A stretch of DNA of 10,254 nt from Cyanobacteria bacterium HKST-UBA02 (GTDB lineage Bacteria > Cyanobacteriota > Vampirovibrionia > Obscuribacterales > Obscuribacteraceae), in contig JAGQHH010000296.1 in assembly GCA_020431945.1 (NCBI GenBank), positions 1 to 10,254 on the forward strand, read 5' to 3'. Of this stretch, positions 1 to 6,771 are shown in pieces; within the stretch, counting starts at the first letter, position 1, and each line of letters begins with the position of its first letter. Made by a program: the position numbers and the translations under genes. The notes below the pieces were generated by a model. The model saw nothing but the letters and a program-made list of their open reading frames with translations. It was not told the DNA's origin and searched no databases.

Positions 1-585
1 GACGAGATCGAGAAAGCCCACCCGGATGTTTTCAACACCCTCTTGCAAGTGCTGGACGAAGGACACCTCACCGACTCCAAAGGTCGCCGGGTCGACTTCA
101 AGAACACAGTCATCATCATGACCTCCAATGTCGGCAGCAACTATATCCTCGACTACCAGCTCAAATCGGCGGATAATGCCGACGCCGGCTACGAGGAGAT
201 GAAAGAGAAAGTGCTGGAGACCCTGAGACAGAGCTTCCGTCCGGAGTTCCTCAACAGGATCGATGAGACCGTGGTCTTCCACGCCCTCACCGCCGACCAG
301 CTCAAGCACATCGTCGACATCCAGCTCATGTACCTGAACCGCAGGCTGGTCACCCGCAAGATGGAGATCAAAGCGAAAGAGGAAGCCCGGGACTGGCTCG
401 CCAAAAACGGCTACGACCCCGTATATGGTGCACGCCCTCTCAAGCGCCTGATTCAAAAAGACATCGAGAACCCGCTAGCCAAGTACATTCTCGAAGGCGA
501 ATTCTTAGACGGCGACACTATAATCATAGATGCCGACGAAGAAGGTCTCGTCTTCGAGAAGGAAGAGAAGCTTGTCTCGGTGTAA
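1..585 (+). CDS. clpB: ATP-dependent chaperone ClpB, C-terminal part (5' end outside window)
   Basis: ClpB is a hexameric cytosolic AAA+ disaggregase that pulls polypeptides out of aggregates together with DnaK. The window opens inside the second AAA+ module. The first visible residues, DEIEKAHP, are the Walker B acidic pair and its flank. Sensor 1 follows (MTSN at visible residues 40-43), then the FRPEFLNRIDE arginine-finger segment (79-89) and the sensor 2 motif GARPLKR (143-149). The tail with IENPLAKYIL and a GD-containing end fits ClpB better than ClpC, because the stretch after GARPLKR reads like ClpB and I see no ClpC-type ending. The 194 visible codons read in frame from base 1 to TAA. 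The gene converges on the sulfatase gene with 12 bp between the stops. The ClpB/ClpC choice is an inference; Clp ATPase identity is certain. Confidence 0.9.
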   Translation, partial: DEIEKAHPDVFNTLLQVLDEGHLTDSKGRRVDFKNTVIIMTSNVGSNYILDYQLKSADNADAGYEEMKEKVLETLRQSFRPEFLNRIDETVVFHALTADQLKHIVDIQLMYLNRRLVTRKMEIKAKEEARDWLAKNGYDPVYGARPLKRLIQKDIENPLAKYILEGEFLDGDTIIIDADEEGLVFEKEEKLVSV

Positions 586-597
586 GCAGAATCCCTC

Positions 598-2982
598 TTA
601 CTTGAGATTGATTGTCACCTTCTCGATGGCACCATTGAAGCGGCTGGCCTCCTCGTCGGCATAAGCCTCGGGAACCACCGGCGTTTCGCGGTCTATACCG
701 ACATTGGCGGTCTCGTCGGCGGAGAAGATATTGGGCTGGGTGCGCCCTATCTTGCCGGAGCCGGCTTCTTTGCCGTTGATCGAGATCGTCGCGGTGCCGC
801 CGGCGCCACGCCTGGCGCCGCCTTCATAAGCGAAATCGAGCTTGATGTTGGACTTGCCCGGAGCAAGCGCGGCATCAGACGCCACCGTATACATTTCCCG
901 ACCGAGGAAATTATATGTATAGGCAGGCTTGCCGTCTTTGAGATAGAAGCTCCATCCCCCGAACTGGCCGCCCTGGCTGACCAGGACCCCGCTTGCCTTT
1001 GCATTTTTGACATCGACGTCGGCAAGGATCTCGAAAGAGCAGTTCTTCGTATTGATGAATCCGTTCTCCAGCAAGAATCCCGCCCCGGAATAAAGCGTCA
1101 GGGATTTGCGGTCGCCCATGATATCCGGGCGTCCGGCCACCTTGGAGTTGGCTCGCTCGATACGGCGGTCATCGATGGGAAGAACCTGGTGCTTCACCGC
1201 TTCAGCCAGGAACAACGACTGGAGCTCGGCGAGCTTATCCGGATATTTGGAAGCCAGATCCTCGCTCATGCTGAAGTCATCAGCGACATGATAGAGCTCC
1301 CATTTGTCGTTCACCAGCGAATTGAGCGGCTTGTCGCCCCAGGGAGTGAGATGCAGGGTGCCGGCGAACCAGCCGTCATAATAGACGCCGCGGTTGCCCA
1401 TGATCTCGAAATACTGCACCAGATGCCGGTCGCTGGCAGCCGGGCTGTTCCAGGAATAAGCCATGCTCACCCCTTCGATTGGCTTCTGACCGACACCATT
1501 GACGATTTTCGGCTGGGGTAGACCGGCAGCCTCGAGCACCGTGGGGGTGATGTCGATTATATGGTGCCATTGCCGGCGAAGCCCGCCCGGATCTTTTATC
1601 TTCTCCGGCCAGTGCACCACCATACCCTGGCGGGTGCCGCCATAATTGGAAGCAACCTGCTTGGTCCAGGTGAAGGGGGCATCGAATGCCACGGCCCAGC
1701 CGGCAGACATATGAGGATAGGTGTCGCTGCTTCCCCAGTCATCGTAGTGCTTGAGCATCTCATCGACAGTTTCGGAGACCCCATTGAAATAGGTCATCTC
1801 GTTGAGCACACCGTTCATAGTGCCTTCGGCGCTGGTGCCGTTGTCACCGGCGATGTAGAAAATCAATGTATTGTCGAGCTTGCCGGACTCATCCACGGCC
1901 TTCACCAGACGGCCGATTTCTTCGTCCATCATGTCGACATAACCGGCAAAGACTTCCGCCTGCCTGGCGAAGACTTTCTTCTCGTCGGCGGAGAGAGCTT
2001 TCCAGTCTTTGATATCGGTGGGCTTGGCGGCAAGTTTGGTATCGGGTGGAATGACGCCCAGCTTTTTCTGATTCTCGAAAATATGCTGCCTGATCGCGTC
2101 CCAGCCTTCGTCGAACTTGCCCTTGTACTTATCGATATAAGCTCTGGGAACATGGTGCGGAGCATGAACGGCGCCCGGGGCGAAGTACATGAAGAACGGC
2201 TTGTCCGGTGTCATAGACTGCTGGACATGCATCCACTCGATGGCCCTGGTGGTCATATCATTGAGGAAGTGATAACTGGGATCGCCTTTGCCGGGGTTTT
2301 CGATGGGAGTGACTCCGTCATAGATCATCGGGAACCACTGATTGGTCTCGCCGCCGAGAAAACCGTAGAACTTGTCGAACCCACGCATTGTCGGCCAGCG
2401 CGTCAGGGGACCCGAAGGGCTCGTCTCCCAGGCTGCCGTGAGGTGGTCTTTTCCGAAATGAGCGGTGCTGTAACCGTTGAGCCGGAGGATCTCGGGAAGC
2501 ATGGCGGCCTCCCGGGGGATCATGCCGGTGGCACCCGGGTAGGAGGTGGCGATCTCGGTGATACCACTCATATTGACCGAATGATGATTGCGACCGGTAA
2601 GTAGAGCAGCGCGACTGGGCGAGCACAAAGCCGTGGAGTGGAAGTGGTTATAGCGTAGACCCGACCTGGCCAGACGGTCCAGAGTCGGGGTCGGAATGAC
2701 ACCGCCGAAAGTGCTCGAGCAACCGAAGCCCTGGTCGTCGGTAAGAATGATGATGACATTGGGAGCCTGGCTGGGAGCTTTGACCTGGAAGACCGGAGGA
2801 GCCTTGGTGTCTCTGGCGTCCAGCACCTCGATAGGTTTCAGCCAGGGTCCGGTCATCGGCAGAACGGTCCGGTCCGCAGGCATCTTGTCCAGATCAAAAG
2901 ATTGCTGTGCTATTGCGGGAGCAATCGAGCCTGCAAACAAGGACGAAATCAGGGCTAAAGAAAAATTTCTCGAGAATTGCAC
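598..2982 (-). CDS. Exported arylsulfatase, long AtsA-like form
   Basis: Cysteine-type sulfatase, expected to hydrolyse sulfate esters outside the cytoplasm. A signal peptide (about residues 1-25, ending APAIA) is followed by the alkaline-phosphatase-fold sulfatase domain. Visible active-site elements are the metal aspartates D82/D83 in LTDDQG, the formylglycine motif CSPSR at 120-124 (C120 is the residue oxidised), K178 in HFGKDH, H273/H276 in a VHAPHH segment, D380/N381 in AGDNGT, and K441 just before the GGTR segment. After about residue 625 comes a beta-rich C-terminal extension with repeated Gly/Lys strands, probably a jelly-roll-like domain. The total of 794 residues matches the roughly 790-residue mycobacterial AtsA-like arylsulfatases rather than the shorter 530-residue enzymes. 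The start is GTG, chosen for the strong AAGGAGG seven bases upstream and the complete signal peptide. The substrate cannot be told, and no formylglycine-generating enzyme is nearby. Confidence 0.93.
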   Translation of the reverse strand: MQFSRNFSLALISSLFAGSIAPAIAQQSFDLDKMPADRTVLPMTGPWLKPIEVLDARDTKAPPVFQVKAPSQAPNVIIILTDDQGFGCSSTFGGVIPTPTLDRLARSGLRYNHFHSTALCSPSRAALLTGRNHHSVNMSGITEIATSYPGATGMIPREAAMLPEILRLNGYSTAHFGKDHLTAAWETSPSGPLTRWPTMRGFDKFYGFLGGETNQWFPMIYDGVTPIENPGKGDPSYHFLNDMTTRAIEWMHVQQSMTPDKPFFMYFAPGAVHAPHHVPRAYIDKYKGKFDEGWDAIRQHIFENQKKLGVIPPDTKLAAKPTDIKDWKALSADEKKVFARQAEVFAGYVDMMDEEIGRLVKAVDESGKLDNTLIFYIAGDNGTSAEGTMNGVLNEMTYFNGVSETVDEMLKHYDDWGSSDTYPHMSAGWAVAFDAPFTWTKQVASNYGGTRQGMVVHWPEKIKDPGGLRRQWHHIIDITPTVLEAAGLPQPKIVNGVGQKPIEGVSMAYSWNSPAASDRHLVQYFEIMGNRGVYYDGWFAGTLHLTPWGDKPLNSLVNDKWELYHVADDFSMSEDLASKYPDKLAELQSLFLAEAVKHQVLPIDDRRIERANSKVAGRPDIMGDRKSLTLYSGAGFLLENGFINTKNCSFEILADVDVKNAKASGVLVSQGGQFGGWSFYLKDGKPAYTYNFLGREMYTVASDAALAPGKSNIKLDFAYEGGARRGAGGTATISINGKEAGSGKIGRTQPNIFSADETANVGIDRETPVVPEAYADEEASRFNGAIEKVTINLK

Positions 2983-2989
2983 AGTGAAG

Positions 2990-2996
2990 CCTCCTT
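2990..2996 (-). promoter_or_regulatory. Ribosome binding site of the sulfatase gene
   Basis: On the minus strand AAGGAGG lies seven bases before the GTG at 2982-2980. It is an almost perfect Shine-Dalgarno sequence and decides the non-ATG start. Confidence 0.75.
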
Positions 2997-3014
2997 GCTC
3001 CCAACGGCTGCCAA

Positions 3015-3029
3015 GCGGCTGTGAGCCGC
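3015..3029 (-). other. GC stem-loop in the sulfatase 5' leader
   Basis: A perfect 6-bp inverted repeat (GCGGCT, 3-base loop, AGCCGC) lies 19 bp upstream of the sulfatase ribosome binding site. A -10-like TAGAAT (forward 3040-3045) sits just upstream of it on the minus strand; I found no convincing -35 for it. If that -10 is used, the hairpin would lie at the very 5' end of the mRNA, where such structures can stabilise transcripts. It has no T-run and is not a terminator. Confidence 0.35.
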
Positions 3030-3130
3030 GGGTTTGCGGATTCTAGCAGCAAGTTCGAAAGCCGTGCGAACAAATAATTTAAGATCGAGGAAGCTCTCGG
3101 CGAGCTTGACGAATTTCAGGAGGAGAAGCA

Positions 3131-3187
3131 ATGGGCGGTTTGCGACTGCCACCCGTTCCTGACGAAGCCGCCGCTATAACCGATTGA
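3131..3187 (+). CDS. Possible 18-residue small ORF or leader peptide
   Basis: ATG at 3131 is preceded by AGGAGG (3118-3123) with a seven-base spacer, one of the best ribosome binding sites in the window. The frame reads MGGLRLPPVPDEAAAITD and stops with TGA at 3185-3187, 49 bp before the start of the Met/Gln-rich gene. The peptide has no hydrophobic segment and no run of a single amino acid that would mark a classical attenuation leader. A TATAAC at 3175-3180, inside its 3' end, could be the -10 of the downstream gene, though no good -35 accompanies it. No homologue is recognised. A chance purine-rich stretch is the main alternative. Confidence 0.3.
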   Translation: MGGLRLPPVPDEAAAITD

Positions 3188-3236
3188 ATCCAGCTCTTTC
3201 AGGGTTTAAAGATGCAAACTTGCACCGGAAGATCCT

Positions 3237-3833
3237 ATGAGAATCAAACTCGTCATCGCTGTAATACTTGCTTTCTCGACGACCCAGGGCGCCCTGGCGG
3301 ACTGGCGAGACGACAATCCGAACAAGCCGAACGGCTATGCGGCGTCCATGGCCCGCTATCACTACGGCACCCCTGGAGGCGACGAGCCGGCAAACGGATA
3401 CCGGGCAACCTCCATTCGCTCCCGTAACGGACTGGACGGCTATCTTCCTCCGGACCAGGACGACCGCTGGGGCTCGCGAGACGGAGACGACCGGGAGAAC
3501 CGGTGGGGGAACACCAGCCTGGGGCGCAGTCGGGGTGGCGGGCTGGGAAGACATTTCCGCCAGGGCGTCCAGGAAGGTCAGCAGATGCGAATGCAAGGGA
3601 CGCAGCAGATGCGAATGCAGCAAATGCAACAGACGAGAATGCAAGAAATTCAACAGATGCGCGCCCGGCAGATGCAGATGCAAATGCAACCCATGGCCAA
3701 TCAGATGCAGTACCGGAATTTCAATCAGGCCGGCGTTCCTCTGGCCGGTCAGCAACGACTGCAAGCGATCCGCAACGGCTATGCCAACCCGGCGATCCAG
3801 CAGCATCCCATTTTCAATTATTACGGGCAGTAG
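3237..3833 (+). CDS. Exported Met/Gln-rich protein of unknown function
   Basis: No family is recognised. The 198-residue product starts with a signal peptide (about 1-21, ending GALA before DW). Residues 22-110 are hydrophilic and rich in Gly, Asp, Arg and Tyr, with little predicted order. Residues 114-158 form a segment made almost only of Gln, Met and Arg, with QQMRMQ occurring twice and an MQMQMQ run; about twelve of these 45 residues are Met. A Gln/Asn/Tyr-rich tail follows (to NYYGQ). The ATG at 3237 is chosen because it gives the signal peptide; the ribosome binding site is weak. Other long frames across this region give Arg/Ser- or Leu/His-rich products without sense. Closely spaced Met residues outside the cytoplasm can bind Cu(I) or Ag(I), but this is only a possibility. 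The stop codon abuts the stop of the VWA gene. Confidence 0.75.
   Translation: MRIKLVIAVILAFSTTQGALADWRDDNPNKPNGYAASMARYHYGTPGGDEPANGYRATSIRSRNGLDGYLPPDQDDRWGSRDGDDRENRWGNTSLGRSRGGGLGRHFRQGVQEGQQMRMQGTQQMRMQQMQQTRMQEIQQMRARQMQMQMQPMANQMQYRNFNQAGVPLAGQQRLQAIRNGYANPAIQQHPIFNYYGQ
3579..3716 (+). repeat. Imperfect CAG/ATG-rich coding repeat (Met/Gln segment)
   Basis: The 17-base word CAGCAGATGCGAATGCA occurs at 3579-3595 and again at 3603-3619, a 24-base period. Degenerate copies with CAGATGCA cores continue to about 3716. The repeat is a multiple of three and stays in frame, encoding the Met/Gln-rich segment, so expansion or contraction would keep the protein open. Confidence 0.65.
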
Positions 3834-4697
3834 CTATTTGACAGCATCCACGAGAGCAGCCGCCAGACCGCGGCTGGAAAGCTCAGCGAAACTCTTGCTG
3901 TCGACTATATCGAACCGGGCACCTTCTCTCAAGAGATTGCTGTCCAGCTCGGGCAAGAGCCTGTTTCCCTGGGATTCGCTACCCACCTGAAGGAAAGTAA
4001 TCTTGAGCTGGTCCGGACTGGCGAGCTTCAAAGTCGTCTGGCAGATCAGCTCGCGAAGAGAGCGAGCATTGCTAGGAGCACCATCGGTGATGACGGCGAT
4101 TACCAGAGGACGAGAAAAGCCCCGGACGAAAGCCCGGTCGATCTGCTCTTTGAGAGCGCGGGTGACATTGGTGCCACCTGATGGCGAATAGGTCGAGAAA
4201 ATTCCCGGGATACCGCTCATGGTGACACCCTCGAATACCCGGGCGTCATTGTCGAAAAGCACCAGATCCATGCGCGAACGCGGCACGTATCGCAGCGATC
4301 CGGCCAGACCGGTAAGCTGTTTGCCGGTCCAGTCCCAGCGACTGAGGGAGCCGGGAGCGTCCCTGGTGCTCATCGAGCTGGACTTGTCGATGATCACCAC
4401 TATGTCGTGATCCTGGAGCTTGATCAGATTAGCCGGAAAAGCCGAGGCGATGGAGTCCACCAGCCTGGCGGGACGCGCCGGAGGTGGAACGGTCTTGAAA
4501 TTCTGCTCGATAAAAGAGCCGAGCTCGCTGGTTCTGGCGGGTCTGCCCAGGGTGGTCTTAACCGTGGTCAGGCTATAAGTGGGCGCCGGCTCCGGCCGGC
4601 TCAGTCTGAGACTCTGGGAAGAGGCCTTGCCGGGCATGAGACCCAGTGTCAGGGCAAGAGCGCAGATAATGGCATAAATCGACTTTCGAGCGTGCAT
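3834..4697 (-). CDS. Exported von Willebrand factor A domain protein
   Basis: The 287-residue product has a signal peptide (about 1-28, hydrophobic core ICALALTLGL) followed by a Pro/Arg-rich linker to about residue 85. The VWA domain runs from about 97 to 287, to the end of the protein. The metal-ion-dependent adhesion site is complete: D104, S106 and S108 in DKSSS, T176 in SGGTN and D205 in ITDGAP. Such domains bind a divalent metal and mediate protein-protein contact. There is no C-terminal membrane anchor, so it is probably periplasmic or secreted. It is the last gene of a five-gene minus-strand run, 72 bp after the EF-hand gene, and its ribosome binding site lies in a hairpin. Partner and role are unknown; the pairing with a calcium-binding-type protein and a TPR protein suggests a shared envelope function, which is inference. 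Confidence 0.87.
   Translation of the reverse strand: MHARKSIYAIICALALTLGLMPGKASSQSLRLSRPEPAPTYSLTTVKTTLGRPARTSELGSFIEQNFKTVPPPARPARLVDSIASAFPANLIKLQDHDIVVIIDKSSSMSTRDAPGSLSRWDWTGKQLTGLAGSLRYVPRSRMDLVLFDNDARVFEGVTMSGIPGIFSTYSPSGGTNVTRALKEQIDRAFVRGFSRPLVIAVITDGAPSNARSLRELICQTTLKLASPDQLKITFLQVGSESQGNRLLPELDSNLLREGARFDIVDSKSFAELSSRGLAAALVDAVK
3857..3876. other. Stem-loop inside VWA 3' coding end
   Basis: CAGCCGC and GCGGCTG form a perfect 7-bp inverted repeat with a six-base loop, about 20 bp inside the end of the VWA gene and just past the end of the Met/Gln-rich gene. Neither strand carries a T-run after it, so it is not a classical intrinsic terminator. It could slow or protect transcript ends at this spacer-free convergent junction, or be a by-product of codons for the Ser-Arg-Gly-Leu-Ala-Ala segment. 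Confidence 0.3.
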
Positions 4698-4732
4698 GGC
4701 AGGTCTCCCACATGTCTTTCGAGACGCCTGCC
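4698..4732 (-). promoter_or_regulatory. Hairpin covering the ribosome binding site of the VWA gene
   Basis: On the minus-strand mRNA GGCAGG (4732-4727) pairs with CCTGCC (4703-4698), which directly touches the ATG. After a two-base CG bulge TCTC pairs with GAGA. The loop has 13 bases. The putative Shine-Dalgarno GGGAGA lies partly in the stem, so initiation would need the hairpin to be opened. Pairing is seen directly; a regulatory role is inferred. Confidence 0.5.
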
Positions 4733-4769
4733 GGCGACGAATGTTCCGAACAGTTCTAGCTTATCTCTT

Positions 4770-5582
4770 CTAGCGTTCTCTCTTGCGCTCTATCCTCTCC
4801 CTGTCGCTCCAGTCGAAGCCCGATTCGGTCATCTTTGCTACCAGCTCGGCATTGGCCCGGTCGATGCCGGTCTTGTGGAAGAACTGGAGAGGCGAGCCAA
4901 AGGGCAAAGAGCGTTTGAACATTTCAGAAGGTGGATATTTTGCCGCAGCAAGCAGAATCTCCGCCGCCCAGCGCTCGCTCACCGGTCTCTCGAAGTCGTG
5001 CTGTTCGGCATATTGTCTGATCTCGTCGGGTTTCAAGACCCCGTCATGATTGCTGTCCATATCATCGAAATACCTGGCTACTACCCGGCGCACATCGGCA
5101 GCGGTGGATCGGGCCTGCTCCTCTTTACGCACGGCCCACAGGTCTTCTCTTGAGACACCGCTTCGCTCGCGCCCCCATTCATCGTTGCTCAGAGCCTGCC
5201 AGCCATCGATATTGGCTTTGAAGACATCCAGCATTTTCTGCTCTTCCCTGTCGATTGTCCCGGCGAATCTTTTTTCGAAGGAGGCAATCTCGTCTTTGTC
5301 GACATAGCCGTCCTTATTGCCGTCCATCAATTTGAAAGTGTCGAGAGCATAGTTGGCATTGGATGTCAGAGTGACATAGCGGTGCTCTCCCACGCAGACA
5401 GGACCGTGACAGACCGGCAATTCCTCGATGGAGAGCTGCGGAAGAGCAGCTTCGGTCTTCTGCTGAGCGTCGGCGGCAGCAGGTGAGATTACCACCGGCT
5501 CTTCAATCAAGTCCCTGATACTGACACTGGCGGGGCTATCCAGAGAAGGTTTGATCTCGGACGACTGAAACAGGTTTTCCAT
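4770..5582 (-). CDS. Two-EF-hand calcium-binding-type protein
   Basis: The 270-residue product contains two canonical 12-residue EF-hand loops: residues 87-98 (DGNKDGYVDKDE, ligands D87, N89, D91, D95, E98) and 176-187 (DSNHDGVLKPDE, ligands D176, N178, D180, E187, with K184 at the ninth loop position). Calcium binding is therefore likely. Residues 1-55 are acidic/Ser/Ala-rich and probably flexible; a C-x4-C pair (C58, C63) around HGPV precedes the first hand. The region between the hands and the C-terminus is helical and charged, ending in an Arg/Glu-rich tail. No signal peptide is seen, and the open frame upstream of the ATG offers none, unlike the neighbours. The gene lies 52 bp after the TPR gene and 72 bp before the VWA gene on the same strand. 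An inverted repeat lies at its ribosome binding site. Confidence 0.85.
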   Translation of the reverse strand: MENLFQSSEIKPSLDSPASVSIRDLIEEPVVISPAAADAQQKTEAALPQLSIEELPVCHGPVCVGEHRYVTLTSNANYALDTFKLMDGNKDGYVDKDEIASFEKRFAGTIDREEQKMLDVFKANIDGWQALSNDEWGRERSGVSREDLWAVRKEEQARSTAADVRRVVARYFDDMDSNHDGVLKPDEIRQYAEQHDFERPVSERWAAEILLAAAKYPPSEMFKRSLPFGSPLQFFHKTGIDRANAELVAKMTESGFDWSDRERIERKRER

Positions 5583-5587
5583 AGTAA

Positions 5588-5615
5588 GGGAATCCTCGAC
5601 AGAGAAACGATTCCC
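5588..5615 (-). promoter_or_regulatory. Hairpin at the ribosome binding site of the EF-hand gene
   Basis: GGGAATC (5615-5609) and GATTCCC (5594-5588) form a perfect 7-bp stem with a 14-base loop. It ends five bases before the ATG. The only Shine-Dalgarno-like sequence, GAGGA, starts in the loop and runs into the stem, so folding would hide it. The function is inferred from position. Confidence 0.5.
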
Positions 5616-5634
5616 GAAGCATAGTGCCGACCTG

Positions 5635-6771
5635 TTACCGATCTGTTAAACCAATCTTTTTCTTGAGTCGGCCGACAGCCCCGTTATAGATCTCGTACTC
5701 GACTCTCTGCTCGTGACCCTTCGGATTGGCAGCCATGGAACGATCGAACCTCTCCTTGGCCTGGGTGTAAAAGCTCAGAGCCTGATTCTTGTTGCCCTCG
5801 GCAGCATAACAGTCTCCAAGATCCTCCAGGGTCTGGGCGACTTCCGGATGGCTCTCGCCCTCGACATTGCGGACGAAAAGAAGAGCTTGCTCCAGGTCTT
5901 TCTTAGCCTGGGCGATGTCATTCAATTTCAAATTGCAGAAAGCCAGGAAGCGCAGGTCGGCGCCATAACCCTTGCGCGAAGCCAGAGGGGTTTTGCCTCC
6001 CACCTCGACGATACGCCGGGCAGTGTCCCTGGCCATGGCAAAATCCGAGCGGTCCCGGTAGAACCGGGCCATCTGCCTGAGCCCGTTCAGAGATAGTCCT
6101 TCGGGATTCCGCTCCACCAGGGCGGAGAGCTGGCGGTAAGTGCGCCCGGCGGCGTCGAAGTCCTCGCGCAAGTCGAAGGACCGGGCCAGCTCGCAGAGAC
6201 CCTTGAGGATCCGGGGGTCCGAGGCGGCTGTATCCGGAGACATTGCCACAGCGTCTTGAAAGAGATGTTCGGCTTCATAAGGATTGTCCTCCTCGAGCAT
6301 CTCCTGGGCGAACCTCACATATTTGACGGCTCGTATGGCTGGGCTCTCGGCATCATCGAGATTGACCAGGTGCAGTTTGTCCACAGCCTGGGCCCGACCC
6401 TCGATACCGGCATCGACCCCGACGACTTCTTTGCCGGTGACGACAATATCCTGAAAAGAGCCTGGATGGCTGGCGTTGCGAAAGCGGGTCACGACACTCC
6501 TGGTCGCACCGGCATCGGCATGAAGGATCACCGAAGCAATGGCGAATGCGAGACTTCGCTTGGTTTTCTCCGAGAGATTGCTATCGAGAGTTCCGTCGAA
6601 AAGGATCTGGTCGCCATGGCGGATCAAGTCGAATTTGGCCCCGGGCTCTAGTATCCGGGCTGCGGTAAGCTTTCCGGTAAGCTCGCCCACGGACACCTGA
6701 GCATGACCGGGAGCCGACGCCAGCAGGAGCGTCAAGATAGCGATCGATAAATAGACAGGACGAATTCTCAT
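5635..6771 (-). CDS. Exported TPR-repeat protein
   Basis: The 378-residue product has a signal peptide (about 1-24, core LSIAILTLLLASA, ending GHA before QVS). Residues 25-140 form a mixed alpha/beta region without a recognised family. From about 147 to 345 there are five helix-turn-helix units with TPR spacing: about 147-180, 186-220, 226-258, 270-303 and 307-345. The last, beginning SHPEVAQTLEDLGDCY, is the clearest and resembles Kinesin-light-chain-type repeats. TPRs form protein-binding superhelices, so it probably acts as a scaffold outside the cytoplasm. Its ATG overlaps the larC stop by one base (TGATG) and it lacks a clear ribosome binding site of its own, which points to translational coupling with larC. 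The EF-hand gene follows after 52 bp. The binding partner is unknown. Confidence 0.85.
   Translation of the reverse strand: MRIRPVYLSIAILTLLLASAPGHAQVSVGELTGKLTAARILEPGAKFDLIRHGDQILFDGTLDSNLSEKTKRSLAFAIASVILHADAGATRSVVTRFRNASHPGSFQDIVVTGKEVVGVDAGIEGRAQAVDKLHLVNLDDAESPAIRAVKYVRFAQEMLEEDNPYEAEHLFQDAVAMSPDTAASDPRILKGLCELARSFDLREDFDAAGRTYRQLSALVERNPEGLSLNGLRQMARFYRDRSDFAMARDTARRIVEVGGKTPLASRKGYGADLRFLAFCNLKLNDIAQAKKDLEQALLFVRNVEGESHPEVAQTLEDLGDCYAAEGNKNQALSFYTQAKERFDRSMAANPKGHEQRVEYEIYNGAVGRLKKKIGLTDR

Larger units (their letters stand above)
2983..3236. other. Divergent intergenic region between sulfatase and Met/Gln-rich gene
   Basis: This 254-bp stretch separates two genes read away from each other. 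It contains the sulfatase ribosome binding site, leader stem-loop and a -10-like box on the minus strand, and the small ORF and TATAAC box on the plus strand. Close to the plus-strand gene is a short palindrome TGCAA-AC-TTGCA at 3213-3224. I see no other gene, repeat or RNA structure. Confidence 0.5.

Noticed and set aside
582..601. GTAAG/CTTAC repeat between clpB and sulfatase stops as a terminator
   Set aside because: Only five weak pairs and no T-run on either strand.
801..820. CGGCGCC/GGCGCCG inverted repeat
   Set aside because: It lies in the Gly/Ala/Arg-rich coding part of the sulfatase and is explained by codon use.
1561..2604. 347-residue frame antisense to the sulfatase
   Set aside because: Gly/His/Val-rich composition typical of the complement of a GC-rich gene; the sulfatase active-site motifs lie on the other strand.
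3174..3806. 210-residue open frame on the minus strand opposite the Met/Gln-rich gene
   Set aside because: Its Leu/His-rich repeats are the complement of the CAG/ATG repeat, it has no sensible start, and the plus-strand frame has a signal peptide.
3268..3990. 240-residue plus-strand frame running past 3833 into the VWA gene
   Set aside because: Arg/Ser/Cys-rich out-of-frame product; it crosses the VWA domain coding region in antisense.
4743..4751. GTTC-C-GAAC palindrome between the EF-hand and VWA genes
   Set aside because: A four-bp repeat with a one-base centre is expected by chance; no promoter is attached.
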